Positions 36,453 through 46,947 of a stretch of 61,845 bases of DNA are shown here, piece by piece; position 1 is the first letter of the stretch; each line of letters begins with the position of its first letter. The stretch is from positions 1-61,845 of the forward strand of contig DUMA01000039.1 in assembly GCA_012840135.1 (NCBI GenBank), written 5' to 3'. The notes below the pieces were generated by a model. It was not told where the DNA came from. It ran no database searches and worked only from the letters and a program-made list of their open reading frames with translations. The DNA is from Thermoanaerobacterales bacterium. GTDB taxonomy: Bacteria > Bacillota > Thermosediminibacteria > Thermosediminibacterales > Tepidanaerobacteraceae. The translations under genes were made by a program, and so were the position numbers.

Positions 36453-38360
36453 TTATTCTTTAATCATTTTTAGTATATTATTCTCCATATCTTGGCAAAA
36501 TTCCTTCCTTATCCCCGCTTTTCTCAATACTTTCCACAGCTTTGGATTTTCTCCCTGTCTCTTCAATTCCTTAACCGCCCACTTTACCCTTCTTAACTGA
36601 AAATCCTTTCTACTTTCCTTAGCTGACTCAAGGTACTCTTTGGTAAGGGGCAACTTATCCAAGTGTTTTTCAAGTAACGCTCTTATACCCAATTTGCTAC
36701 CAATAAGGCTTATAGTAATCCTTTCAGGCTTTTCAGTAGAGTTTAGCATCTCCTCGACTACCGTTTTTACCTTGGCTAATATCTCTCTATCCCTTTTATC
36801 CCAATCAACACGTGTATTTTTATATCTATATATCGGCTCTGGAGAATTAAACTTAAGCCATTCTTTGTCATTTCTATACAGCCAAGCGTAAACTGCCTTG
36901 TTTAGCTGTCGAAGTTCCGTTTTGCTTTTATCAAAGTAATGATTCATCAGCTTAAGCCATTCTCCTCGGTAATAATCCCTCTTATCCACGACCGTAATGC
37001 TGCTTCCTTTATCTTGAATGAGTTCCCGCTTACTTCTTTTCTCCCAGTAAGTCTCGAGCCCCAGCTTGGCTGCATATTTCTTTACCGTCTTCGGATCTGC
37101 TCCCATCAGCTTCGCTGTTTGCCTCAAGCTCAATCCCTTTTCGACAAGTTCCTTAAGCTTCGCCTCCCACACATGCCCAAATTGCTTAATCTTCCCAACC
37201 TTATACCGAGATTCTTCAGTAACATCAGGCCCTGTCCTAACATATACAAATCCGCAGTCACAGGAAAATGTTCCAACAGGTCTTTTTGTATCGTTGCTGT
37301 AAGAGATTTTGAGTTGTTTCACCACAGGTTTAAGGTAATGTTCCGCCGCAGGGTTAAGGCACGGCCAGGGCCCGTCTCCAAACGGCTTATAGGTTAACTG
37401 CCTGTAAAACAAATCGGAGATGGTTATACCCAAAAACCTTGCCAAAAGCAAATGCCTTATAGGATGGCTTGCCCTGTTTCTCCCTCTGACCATATCTGCA
37501 AGCCAACTGTTATCACTGCCGATTTCAATACTCGATTGCACAAGAGTCAAAAACTCCTCACCGTAAAACTGCACAAATTCCTCGGTTAATTTTTTCTTCA
37601 TTACATTGCCGTTTATTGTAGCATAACCTAATTCCATTAACTTCGCTCGATACTGCTCATGAAACCATTCCGCGGGGCGTCGTTCAAATTGGTTGTTAAG
37701 CAAAAACTCAACATCTTTTGCCAGATTTATCAAATGTGACATAGTTTTATCCGAGCATACAACCACATTATCTGACTCGGTACAATTTTCCTCGCTGGCG
37801 GCAACATACTGATGCTTATTGTAGCCCTTAATCGGCACTTTGCTGTCGCAAAGCGCTACCTGATGTTTAGGGCACACAAGCACCCCAGGGATCTGGTGTA
37901 TACGGTGCCAGTACAGCTCTCCGTACCGTTCCCTATCTTCTTCATTACACGATGGGCAGAACCTGAAATAATGGTTTGATACCACCCTGCTTGCCATGAT
38001 ACCCGTCTTGCCGTAAATCCCTTTTCCATTTCTTTTCATCATGTTATTCCTAACCCATTGAGTCCTTTTTGGAGGCAGGAAAGCTGTGTAAAACGGGAAA
38101 AGAGTGTGGTTGTCTATAAGATAGTCCGCAGTATATTCGGTGTTAAGCGGCAGGTTGCTTATTAAAGCATTAAGATTTGACGGAGGTTCCACTACAGCCG
38201 TGGCATTTTTAGTACCGAAAGCGTCTTCAATGGTGGCTTTAAAGCTGATATTTCCGCTTCGCAGGTGGTAGCGCGCCAGGTCGCTGTATAGCAGCTCATC
38301 GGGGTAAGGTGTAGGAAAGTTTTTGTGCTTTCTTTGCTTCGATATTAAGCTCCAGAAGTT
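36453..38360 (-). pseudogene. tniQ: TniQ/TnsD-like target-selection protein, start lost
   Basis: The long frame is open from 38360 to 36453. The conserved TniQ N-terminus (PYPDELLYSDLARYH, then GTKNATAVVEPPSNL) is encoded from about 38309, but no ATG, GTG or TTG precedes it before a stop at 38363. The first start is a GTG at 38192, which would cut off this part. The zinc-binding segment FCPSCNEEDRERYGE ... VCPKHQVAL is intact, and a TnsD-like C-terminal region follows to residue 579. TnsD-type proteins bring the Tn7 transposase to an attachment site. Its 5' part overlaps the tnsC end. Confidence 0.8.
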
Positions 38361-39730
38361 TTATAATCGCCTGTTCCTTAATAGAAAGCGACGCTTCTTT
38401 CTCTTCTTCCTTTCTTTGCTTTTGCAGCGCTTTCAGCCGCATTTCTGTCTCTACGGTTTGTTTGCTCTTATCAAGGAAACCTGCAAAGTCAACATTTACA
38501 GTGCAGATATCGTCATATTTTGCAATCTCCCTTAAGCTTCCTTTTTTCAAAGCCTGGAGCATAGGCTGAACCAGCTGCAAATTCTCTTTGGCAACCTGCC
38601 TTATAAGGTTAGGAGTTATTTCTTCTTTTCCCGAAACAATGGCTCTAATTTGTGACATAGCATAGAGCTTAACGGCAATATCGGTAATACCCTGGCTTTC
38701 TTCATAAAGCACTTCATTGATTTCATCGGTAAGCGGAGTTTCTTTCCTGGTCCACTGATAGCCCCAAAGGGCATCTATAAGGAGCTGCCATGTGTCGTCT
38801 TTTTTTAACCTTTCCCAGATCATATCCCCCTGGCCGCTGCCCCGCCGCGTCTGTCTGAATTGAAATTGCAGCACGCTTAAAGCCTTGGGCGTGCCGATCA
38901 GAATTATGGGTAGGCCGAGCATATTGACCAAAGTGACAAAGAAGTTTAGCATCCGCTAATCTCCACCGCTTTTTGCTTCATTGAGGTGCTGGATTTCATC
39001 GATTACAAGCAGGCCAAGGCCGAGGTTCTGAGCGATCTTGCAGATAGCATTCACCATGTTGTCGACGCTGTAGCGTCCATTTCCGAATTTTTTTATAGTA
39101 GTCTGTCCCCAACAGGTTGTCCACTTTGTTAAAAAATTCAATACACAGGCCTTTTATAGAGCCGTCGAACGGGCAGTCAAGCTTGAGCCAAACAAGCTGA
39201 TACACGCTGAATTTGGTTTCTTTATAGCGCGAATGTATGATCACCTGGGGATACATGCGCAGGATCTGGTTTACCGCCGTGCTTTTGCCCATTCCACTTA
39301 CACCAACGATGCTGAAACCTGAAGCAGTGGTTCGAAATAATTCATTGGTTTCCAAAACTCCGTTAATTCCTTTTATTATCTCATCCGATTTTTTCAGATG
39401 CTGCAAAAACTGGGGCTTTAAAGGGTTGCGGGCAAGGTAGCCCTGCCGCAGCAACCTTGAAATCCTGCTTTCAAGGTCAAGATGAACTGGAAGTGGCTGA
39501 AATATTTGAAAAAGCCGCTGAACCATGTGAATGCGGTAATGACTTTCGAGTTTTCTCTCCTGGGGATGATATGGCGGGTAAAAAGCGAGCCTTTCAGCCG
39601 CTTCTTCAGCATTTAAAATAGGAGGGAGAGCTTCGATAAAGGGATTTCCGCTGCATTCGGGAATGACCTGTTCTTTATATTCCGCTGGAACAGCTAAAGT
39701 GCCGTTTGGTATTTTCAGCTTATCCATCAT
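38296..39730 (-). pseudogene. tnsC: TnsC-like AAA+ transposition regulator, doubly disrupted
   Basis: Three consecutive pieces make one TnsC. The first has Walker A GVSGMGKSTAVNQIL. At about 39,095 a run of seven A shifts the frame; with six A the text would read DYYKKFGNGRYSVDNMV and go on to Walker B LLVIDEIQHLNEAKSGG. An in-frame TAG (38958-38956) then precedes MLNFFVTLVNMLGLPIILIGTPKA and the rest. TnsC is the ATPase that links target selector and transposase in Tn7-like elements. With two lesions it is unlikely to work. Confidence 0.85.
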
Positions 39731-40724
39731 TTTTTTGAAGAGCCTCCTTCTGCTTCCTCCTTAACAGTTCCAGCTGCCCTCCCTCTTCCTCCACAGTTTT
39801 TTGACTGTTCCCAAGAGTGACGACAGAAGCCAGACCTTTTGAAGTTTCTTTTTTCAGCTCAAAGGCTTCCTTCTCCCGATTGGTGAGCTTTTCCGCCTGA
39901 CGGTTTGTCCTGATGCTCTTTTTCTTTTTCGCATCACTTTCTCCGTCATCCTTTGCTGCCGCCGCAGCCTTTTGGGCTTCCTGCACTATATGCTGGATTT
40001 CGGTAATCAGCTCCGCTTTTGCCTGGGTTTCACTGTCGGCAGTCTTTTTCTGCTTAAGCTTTTCCGCAGCCAGGAGATTTTGAATTTCGTCAAAGGTCTT
40101 ATCTTTGTATCTCACTTGGTGATCAAGCAGGTAACATTTTTCAAAATTAATGCCGTCAGCATCTTTTATGTAAATATAGTTCATGTTTCGTGGGTCAAAA
40201 CATACCTCCACCTTCCATGTCCCGTTCATTCTGGCTTTTTCCATCCATCTCTCCTTCAGCATGAGCGGCGAGCCGTAGTACAGGTTCTTAAACCTTATGC
40301 CCCTCGGCGTAACTGTAGCCGTATCGCTGGGCATAAGGTGGAGCTTTACAATATCCTCAGGCATACTCCGCAGTTTTCCCGCACGGTTTTCTATCCCCCA
40401 GTTCCAGATTTCCCGCGGGATACACTCCACATCGTCGGTAATCATCATCTCTTCACGGTTATAGTTCTTCAAATAGTGCTGGTTGTTGTGGTAAAGCACG
40501 CATTTAATGATAATTTGCGTAAACTGGTAAATATCTAGTTTAGCGTCAAGCCTGTAATCCCTGTCTCCCCTTTCCCGCCCGTCAGGATCAACAGTGCCAG
40601 GAACAACAGACTTGTACTGCAAATTTACGGTTCTGAAATATATACCTATACTGCTCTCTTTTTTTCTAATAATGCCTTGTAAAATTAAAGAAATCAAATT
40701 ATTATAGATAGTAGACAAAAACAT
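39720..40724 (-). pseudogene. tnsB: TnsB-like transposase, C-terminal remnant
   Basis: Homology to TnsB starts at about FRTVNLQYKSVVPGTVD (near 40,640) and runs through DYRLDAKLDIYQFTQIIIK, the Mu-like beta-barrel part and the charged C-terminal tail that contacts TnsC. The catalytic DDE core and N-terminal DNA-binding domains are absent; the catalytic Glu would lie just before the first homologous residues, where the frame has Gly. About half of a normal TnsB is gone, and no TnsA gene is visible. Confidence 0.8.
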
Positions 40725-40799
40725 AATTTCGTTTTATAATAAATATTTTATTTTAAAAATAAATGCAGAGTATATCTGTGTTTTAAAGGTGTGATTATT

Positions 40800-41810
40800 A
40801 TGACCAATACGGAAATATTAAAAAAATTGTTTTTAGCCTTTGCAAAAGATGATAAAGAAGAATTTTATCGTCTTGCCGAAGAATACATTGAACGGGAAAA
40901 AAAGAAAAAACACAATATTGTTGCCAAAGAATTAAAAGAGGCTCTTTATGCAAGTAAATTTTCCAATAAAAGCATAATAGGTAGAAGTTATAAAAATAGC
41001 ATCCCTATTCCCAGAGACACAGAAAAGGGGTTTCCTCTTGTTGAAATCAAAGAATATGATATAGATTGGGATTCTTTAATTCTGCCTGAAAAAACGTTGC
41101 AATTATTAAAACAAATTGTTAAGGAATTTAGGGATGCAGACATACTTGCAACATATAATTTGAAACCTAAAAATAAAATTCTTTTTTGCGGAGAACCAGG
41201 AACGGGAAAAACTTACTCTGCACAAACTATAAGTTCAGTTTTGCATATTCCATTAATTTATGTAAGATTTGACTCTATTATTTCTTCATATTTAGGGGAA
41301 ACCGCAGCTAATTTAAGAAAGGTTTTCGATTTCATTGAAAGCGGTACTTGGGTAGTTTTATTCGATGAAGTTGATATTATTGGTAAAAATAGAGACGATC
41401 ATTATGAACATGGTGAAATCAAAAGAGTAGTAAATAATTTTTTACAAATGCTGGATACTTTCGAGGGTAATAGCATTATTATCGCTGCTACTAATCATCA
41501 ACACATACTTGACCCAGCTATTTGGAGAAGATTTGATGAAATTGTGTATTTTGATTTGCCCAGTGAAAATGAAAGGTTAAAATTATTGGAATTGTACTTG
41601 AAATCCATCAAAAAAAACAAAATTGACCTGGCCCAATATGCAAAAAAAACAGAAGGGTTTTCCCCATCAGATATTAGAATGACTTGTATTGAGGCTATTA
41701 AATATACAATATTAAACGACAGCGATCAATTGACAACTTCTGAACTGGACTATGCTTTGTCGAGATTTATCGAAAGAATCAATATCCGAAATAGAGGGGG
41801 TAATGCATAA
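40800..41810 (+). CDS. ietA: IetA-like AAA+ ATPase
   Basis: A 336-residue AAA+ protein: Walker A GEPGTGKTYSAQTI, Walker B WVVLFDEVDIIG, sensor 1 AATNHQHILDPAIW and arginine finger RRFDEIVYFDLP. The N-terminal 100 residues are helical. It directly precedes and overlaps by one base a subtilisin-like protease gene. This ATPase-protease pair matches ietAS, first seen as a plasmid maintenance pair in Agrobacterium and later shown to restrict phage. The ATG at 40800 follows AAAGGTG by 7 bases. Confidence 0.85.
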   Translation: MTNTEILKKLFLAFAKDDKEEFYRLAEEYIEREKKKKHNIVAKELKEALYASKFSNKSIIGRSYKNSIPIPRDTEKGFPLVEIKEYDIDWDSLILPEKTLQLLKQIVKEFRDADILATYNLKPKNKILFCGEPGTGKTYSAQTISSVLHIPLIYVRFDSIISSYLGETAANLRKVFDFIESGTWVVLFDEVDIIGKNRDDHYEHGEIKRVVNNFLQMLDTFEGNSIIIAATNHQHILDPAIWRRFDEIVYFDLPSENERLKLLELYLKSIKKNKIDLAQYAKKTEGFSPSDIRMTCIEAIKYTILNDSDQLTTSELDYALSRFIERINIRNRGGNA

Positions 41811-44239
41811 TGGCAAATTATGAGCATTTACCCTTGCCAGAATATCAAGGAGATCTAAACAAACAAAAAAATAAAAATAGGAAATTTATGTATAAATTTC
41901 CTGAAGGTAGGGATAAGATCAGCTTCGGTCAACAAAATATAAATAAAGCAGATGAAATAGTCAGCTCTTTTACAAAACTAAAAAATAAATATAAGGATAC
42001 TATTGATGTGAATCTAATTTACCGCATTCGAATAAATCAGAGCGTAGATATTAACTCATTTGATAAAAATATTTTATCTTCCATGGGCATGGAAATCTTA
42101 TCAGTTGCCGAAAACAAAAAAGGATATTGGGTAGTCTTTGCTAATGAACAAGATTTGAAAACTTTTAAAGAAAAACTTGCTCAATATTCGGGTCTGGTAC
42201 AAAACGGCGCTAAATACGATTTCTTTAATGCCATCGATGGTATAGATGATATACCCCCTGAAGAGAAAATTGGTAAAGCATTGAGGGATAGACCATTGAC
42301 CAATGACAAAGCAGAATATGTAAATATAGAATTATGGCGTATGGATGATCCAAAATTGATTAAGTTCATAAAAGAATTAGAACAAGCATACCCTAACCGC
42401 CAATTATTTAGGATAACGGACAAATTAATCACCAGATCTTTTGCTTTATTAAGGGTGAGAACGATAAAAAGTATTTTAGATGAAATTCTTCAACTTAAAG
42501 AAGTAGCGTGGGTAGATCGCCCCTTTTACCCTCTGTTTAAACCATATGAATATAGTTCGATTGATATATCTGATATAAAAATAAATCCACCTAGCGAAGA
42601 TGCTGTTGGTATTCTTATTATTGATTCTGGCATAGTTTCTAATCATCCTATTTTAGAGCAGGCAGTTGCGGCAGAAGAAAATTATCAGGATGGCGAAATG
42701 GAAATTCAGGATACTGTAGGACATGGGACAGCAGTTTCTGGGTGTGCTATTTTTGGGGATATTGAAGAATGTATAAAAAATAAAGAATTCAACGCTACTA
42801 ACTGGTTGTTTTCGGCAAAAGTGATGTATAAAAATAAAGAAATACCAGAAGAAATACCAGCCCAAGCCATTTTTGACCCCGAAAAACTGTTAGAACATCA
42901 ATTACATGATTTAGTTAAAGATTTTTTAGATAACCCATTATATAATATAAAGGTTGTTAATATATCTTTTGGCAACAGTGATGAAATTTGGGACTTAACA
43001 TCGAATAGGCAGTTTCCATTAGCCTCACTGATAGATGAACTGGCATTGGATTATCCGCAGGTCGTTTTTATTGTTTCTGCAGGAAATGAAAGCCCTCAAA
43101 ATCATTACACCGCTTTATCCGAAATTATTGATAATTATCCCGATTATTTAGTAAAAAACCCCCACTTTAGAATTATCAATCCTGCAACTTCTGCTTTATC
43201 ACTTACTGTTGGTTCAATTGCCCCTCCAATAAAAATTATGGATGATGGTCATACCCACGAAGATATCTGGTATCCTATTGCTGAAGTTAATCAACCCTCT
43301 CCTTTTAGTAGAGCAGGGTATGGAATAAATGGGATGATTAAACCTGAATTGGTCGAGTATGGAGGAAATTTAATTTTAAAAGAAATGTATGGAGCAATAA
43401 GAGAAAATCCTGGTGGCAAAATAGCACTTTTATCTAATAATCCGTATGGGGAACACATTTTTACCATTAATTATGGTACAAGTTTTGCTGCCCCGAAAAT
43501 AGCAAATATAGCTGGAAAAATTTCAAATGTGTTTCCCCATAAATCATCCAATTATATTAAAAATTTGATTTTATTGTCGGCAGATTATCCCGATTATTCG
43601 GTTTTAAAGGATTTTGGTGAAGATACCATTTACCGAACAGAAGGGTACGGTCGTCCCAATTATGAGAAAGCAATTTATTCAAGCGACAATAGAGTTGTCC
43701 TACTGAACGAAGACAGTATCGGATTAAATAAGGTTAAAGTTTTTACAGTCAATATTCCTGATGCGTTTTTTAATACAAAAGGTTATAAAAAAATTACGGT
43801 TGCCTTAACATACAATCCTCCTACAAGATCAACAAGAGGTGATAGTTACCTAGGAAACCGATTAAATTTCAAATTATATCATTCAATTGACCCAAATGAA
43901 CTGGTGAAAAAATTCGCTGAAATTAACATAAATGAACAAGTTAATGATGATATTGATGATATTGATATAAATGAAATAAGTCAATACGAAATAAAATTAG
44001 AACCAGGCCCCAACAGAAGAATAGTAGGGTGTCATCAAAAAGCCTGGAAAGAATTCAAACAAAAACCAAAAAAAGAAATATGCCCTCCTTTTTCTTTAGT
44101 ATTAATCAATACAAATAAATGGATAAATGATGAACATTATTCACAAGACTATTGTATTTCACTAATGTTAGAACATAAAGAAGATATTGGGCTTTATAAC
44201 CTAATAAGAAACGAATTAAGACAAAGAATTAGAATTTAA
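41810..44239 (+). CDS. ietS: IetS-like subtilisin-family serine protease
   Basis: An 809-residue protein with an N-terminal extension of about 240 residues and an S8 domain. The triad is visible: Asp in GILIIDSGIVSNHP, His in DTVGHGTAVSGCAIFG and Ser in INYGTSFAAPKIANIAG; IVSAGNES supplies the oxyanion Asn. No signal peptide, so it acts in the cytosol. It is the effector partner of the IetA ATPase. The C-terminal 200 residues resemble a beta-sandwich tail. A terminator follows. Confidence 0.88.
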   Translation: MANYEHLPLPEYQGDLNKQKNKNRKFMYKFPEGRDKISFGQQNINKADEIVSSFTKLKNKYKDTIDVNLIYRIRINQSVDINSFDKNILSSMGMEILSVAENKKGYWVVFANEQDLKTFKEKLAQYSGLVQNGAKYDFFNAIDGIDDIPPEEKIGKALRDRPLTNDKAEYVNIELWRMDDPKLIKFIKELEQAYPNRQLFRITDKLITRSFALLRVRTIKSILDEILQLKEVAWVDRPFYPLFKPYEYSSIDISDIKINPPSEDAVGILIIDSGIVSNHPILEQAVAAEENYQDGEMEIQDTVGHGTAVSGCAIFGDIEECIKNKEFNATNWLFSAKVMYKNKEIPEEIPAQAIFDPEKLLEHQLHDLVKDFLDNPLYNIKVVNISFGNSDEIWDLTSNRQFPLASLIDELALDYPQVVFIVSAGNESPQNHYTALSEIIDNYPDYLVKNPHFRIINPATSALSLTVGSIAPPIKIMDDGHTHEDIWYPIAEVNQPSPFSRAGYGINGMIKPELVEYGGNLILKEMYGAIRENPGGKIALLSNNPYGEHIFTINYGTSFAAPKIANIAGKISNVFPHKSSNYIKNLILLSADYPDYSVLKDFGEDTIYRTEGYGRPNYEKAIYSSDNRVVLLNEDSIGLNKVKVFTVNIPDAFFNTKGYKKITVALTYNPPTRSTRGDSYLGNRLNFKLYHSIDPNELVKKFAEININEQVNDDIDDIDINEISQYEIKLEPGPNRRIVGCHQKAWKEFKQKPKKEICPPFSLVLINTNKWINDEHYSQDYCISLMLEHKEDIGLYNLIRNELRQRIRI

Positions 44240-44246
44240 CATTTTA

Positions 44247-44270
44247 CCCTTCGTTTTGGAAGGGTTTTTT
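44247..44270 (+). terminator. Terminator of ietAS
   Basis: CCCTTC (44247-44252) pairs with GAAGGG (44259-44264), then six T. Confidence 0.85.
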
Positions 44271-44705
44271 ATTGCTAAACAATTGTAGCTTCTGCTTAAA
44301 GATATTAAAAGGATCCGCCTTTTTTCTTTAAATTAAACTTTCCTGTTTTTTTAAACCTTTAAAGTTTTCGACACAACACAACTTCAGTTACTTTAAAGGA
44401 AAAACTATGCGGCTTATAAAATTTGGTATAAAAAGGCAAAATAAATATCTTAAAGCTAATGGTAAGAAAAAGCTAAATTGACAACATAGGGCTGAACAGC
44501 AACACAATGAGGATAATAAATTCTGTAACTATTACGCCGATAAATTAAACTGCTTTTTCTTAATACAGACATTGCAAGTTGGATAAGGTATGATAGGTAA
44601 GAAAACAAGATAATATTTAAACAAACTTCTGCGGATAAGCAATTTTAAAATCGTTTTCGTCTTTAAAAACATGAAAAGAAGAAAGGGGAAGAGAATTTAT
44701 ATAAA

Positions 44706-44825
44706 ACAGCACTTTTGAGTGCTGTGGATTTTAACATTCTATGTAGAGCAGGAGCTGTTTAGGCTCCTGCAGTGAAGAAGGAGGTTTTTCAAATGCCAAA
44801 AAATCTTAAAAGTGTTCCCTTCTAA
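44706..44825 (+). promoter_or_regulatory. Two hairpins, ribosome binding site and orphan start codon
   Basis: ACAGCACT/AGTGCTGT (44706-44725) and GCAGGAGC/GCTCCTGC (44748-44770) are followed by AAGGAGG (44778-44784) and an ATG at 44793 that reaches a stop after 10 codons. It looks like the leader of a lost gene, or a small regulatory RNA with a leader peptide. The rest of 44,271-45,383 has no recognisable gene. Confidence 0.4.
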
Positions 44826-44960
44826 CCCGAATCCATCATATACACAACATATAAACCAAAGTCAAGATATATCAGTTAAATTTTCTTATGACGAAACAAG
44901 CAGGTACTATTTATCTTTAGCTGTTTTAAAATATCCTTGCCTTAAATATAATCGCAAATT

Positions 44961-45334
44961 ATCGACGGGGGGGAAAGTTAACAAAGCAAAATAAATTTCC
45001 CCTCTAAAAATATGCTTTTTTAATGTCCATCTGTCGACGGGGATAAATCATTAATACTTAATTGCACTCTATCGACTACGAGAGGAAGAGGAAACTTCAC
45101 AAAAGGAAATAAACCAGAACAGAGTTTTGGGGCATTGCCCCCTTAGCAACAGTTATGGTTTGTAATTCCTCTCTTCTCCTCATTTTGAATTGAAATCGCC
45201 CTTCCCTCATTTGAAAGTTTGAAAAAGTCCCCCATCCCTCCTCTCTCCCGTTTTTATATATAGTGTCGGAAAATAACATTTAATAAATGCTAACCCTTAA
45301 TTTTTAAGCATCTTCACATTTTATACGTAGTCGA
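44961..45334. repeat. Short TCGAC-containing repeats near replication remnants
   Basis: TCGACGGGG occurs at 44962-44970 and 45034-45042. TCGACTACG occurs at 45072-45080 and inverted at 45326-45334. A GGGGCATTGCCCC hairpin lies at about 45128-45141. The cluster lies beside a primase-like gene and winged-helix remnant, so iterons of a lost replicon are a guess. Confidence 0.3.
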
Positions 45335-45383
45335 AAGGAGGGAATAATAAAACGCTCGAACATTATGAAAGATAAAATAGATG

Positions 45384-45906
45384 TTAATACTTCAGCGAAT
45401 AATAGCAATGAACTGCTGGCCCTATTTTTTCTGCCGATTTTGTTATAAGATTTTTAGCATGCAAAGAGTTAGTCATTTCCGAAATAGAATTCCATCTCTT
45501 ATTAATCCGTTCCCCCAAATGGCTCTGGCTCAACCAGCATTCTCCATTTACAGATTGACTAATGCTGTAGCAAAGATAGCAATACAGTTTGAGTTCTCCA
45601 TCAGTTAAATATCCCTGCTTTAAGAGATGCGTTAAAGTGCCCACTTCCCAAACAGTGAACCCTTTTGTACGGTCGTAAAATTTATTTGTACAATATCTGT
45701 TAGGTTCTCCTTTTCGCCTGCAGCCCCTCTTCTTATATAAAACCATGAATAACAAGTTGCCTTAAATGTTTGTCAATTGTTCTAATACTCATTCCAGACA
45801 GCTTAATTAATTGATCCTTAGTCCATGTTTTTTCATTGTTCAGTTTTTCATATAATTTTGCACAAAGGTACAACCTTACAGCCCCATCTGTCAGTTTATT
45901 AAACAT
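45384..45906 (-). pseudogene. Winged-helix replication-initiator-like protein, frameshifted
   Basis: A 57-codon frame (45906-45733) contains a helix-turn-helix (TWTKDQLIKLSGMSIRTIDK) ending HGFI. The next frame (to 45384) resumes with KKRGCRRKGEPNRY, the wing that should follow. A second winged-helix-like part follows (GELKLYCYLCYSISQSVNGE, LSQSHLGERINKRWNSISEM). A one-base change near 45,735 would join them into about 174 residues. It follows the primase-like gene on the same strand. Confidence 0.55.
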
Positions 45907-45934
45907 TTCAAAAAATTCGTTCTTAACTAATATT

Positions 45935-46777
45935 TTATTGTCGCGTTTGTAACGGGCTAAACTCTATATAGCCAAATTCTTTTGCCATTTCAGAATCATA
46001 CTTGCCATCGCCTTTGTATCTGCCTCTATATATCCTTTCTACATTCGATAAAACATAATCTACATCAAGAGATGGCGAACATCGTGTTGCCCAAATTTTC
46101 ATAATGGCAAGTACTTTATCCAGGGGCATTCCTTCTTTGTTTGACAAAAAAGTAACCAGAAAATAGAGCACTCTCCCCCGAAAACCCTTTCTTGTGCAAT
46201 ACAACATCTTTTGAACTGCACTCGGCAGTTTTTTAATATTTATCATTTTGTAAATATCCTGCATTTCTTCAATTTGATTATTATCCAATTCATATTTATA
46301 TTTTTCTTCTTTGTCTTTGCTATATTGTTCGGAATTATCATTTGTTTTGGGAATATTGTATTCACCAGAAGTATATCTGCGGCCCATTTCCAATAACTTT
46401 TCTTTTATTGCTTCAATATCCCTGGTTGTATTTTGAGCGCAAATTTCTTCTTGTTTGCCTAACTGTGGATTTTCTACTTGCATATTAAAACTTGCTGGAG
46501 AATCAGGGAGCATTTCGAGCTTTTCAAATATCTCCTGAACTGAATATCTCTTGTCCGTTTCTCTAACTAACCGTGTTGGTATAGCTTTCGGTGTATCAGA
46601 ATGATATTTATTAGTTGGGTCAAATTCTTTACAGTTAAAGGAAAAGGGCATCCTCATTACACGCGCTGGGTCAACAATATTTTCATCCACGGGAAAACCT
46701 TTACGTTTTAAAACATAACAAAACTTTTTTAATATATTTGCAGATAATATTCCCTTTTTGGGGAATTTCGTTATCAT
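45935..46777 (-). CDS. Primase/replication protein-like, probably 5' truncated
   Basis: A 280-residue protein. VDPARVMRMPFSFNCKEFDP resembles the end of archaeo-eukaryotic-type primase domains of plasmids and phages (D-x-x-R, then P-S-x-N). The centre is low-complexity and charged, and the C-terminal 90 residues are helical. The expected catalytic N-terminal half is missing, and upstream sequence (46,785-46,875) reads as another short decayed frame. It is probably a plasmid or phage replication remnant. Confidence 0.45.
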   Translation of the reverse strand: MITKFPKKGILSANILKKFCYVLKRKGFPVDENIVDPARVMRMPFSFNCKEFDPTNKYHSDTPKAIPTRLVRETDKRYSVQEIFEKLEMLPDSPASFNMQVENPQLGKQEEICAQNTTRDIEAIKEKLLEMGRRYTSGEYNIPKTNDNSEQYSKDKEEKYKYELDNNQIEEMQDIYKMINIKKLPSAVQKMLYCTRKGFRGRVLYFLVTFLSNKEGMPLDKVLAIMKIWATRCSPSLDVDYVLSNVERIYRGRYKGDGKYDSEMAKEFGYIEFSPLQTRQ

Positions 46778-46872
46778 TTTAGAACATTAAGAGGCTCAAA
46801 CTCAAATTTTACCCCATCCCTATGGTGAGTTTTTTTAGAAATATATCCTGTAGATAAAAAGGCAGAGAGAAT

Positions 46873-46904
46873 AAAAAAAGCAACTACCATAGACCGATAG
46901 TTGC
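46873..46904 (-). terminator. Terminator below the BREX/DUF5655 genes
   Basis: GCAACTA and TAGTTGC (46880-46904) form a stem with an 11-base loop. On the - strand seven T follow (46879-46873). It would stop transcription coming from the BREX operon and nuclease gene. Confidence 0.8.
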
Positions 46905-46947
46905 GTAAAGGACTTTTCTTGTTGTTAACTGTAAACATATTTTCAAT

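Noticed and set aside
44812..44994. 60-codon + strand frame after the orphan start codon
   Set aside because: Begins out of frame with the ribosome binding site and has no motif.
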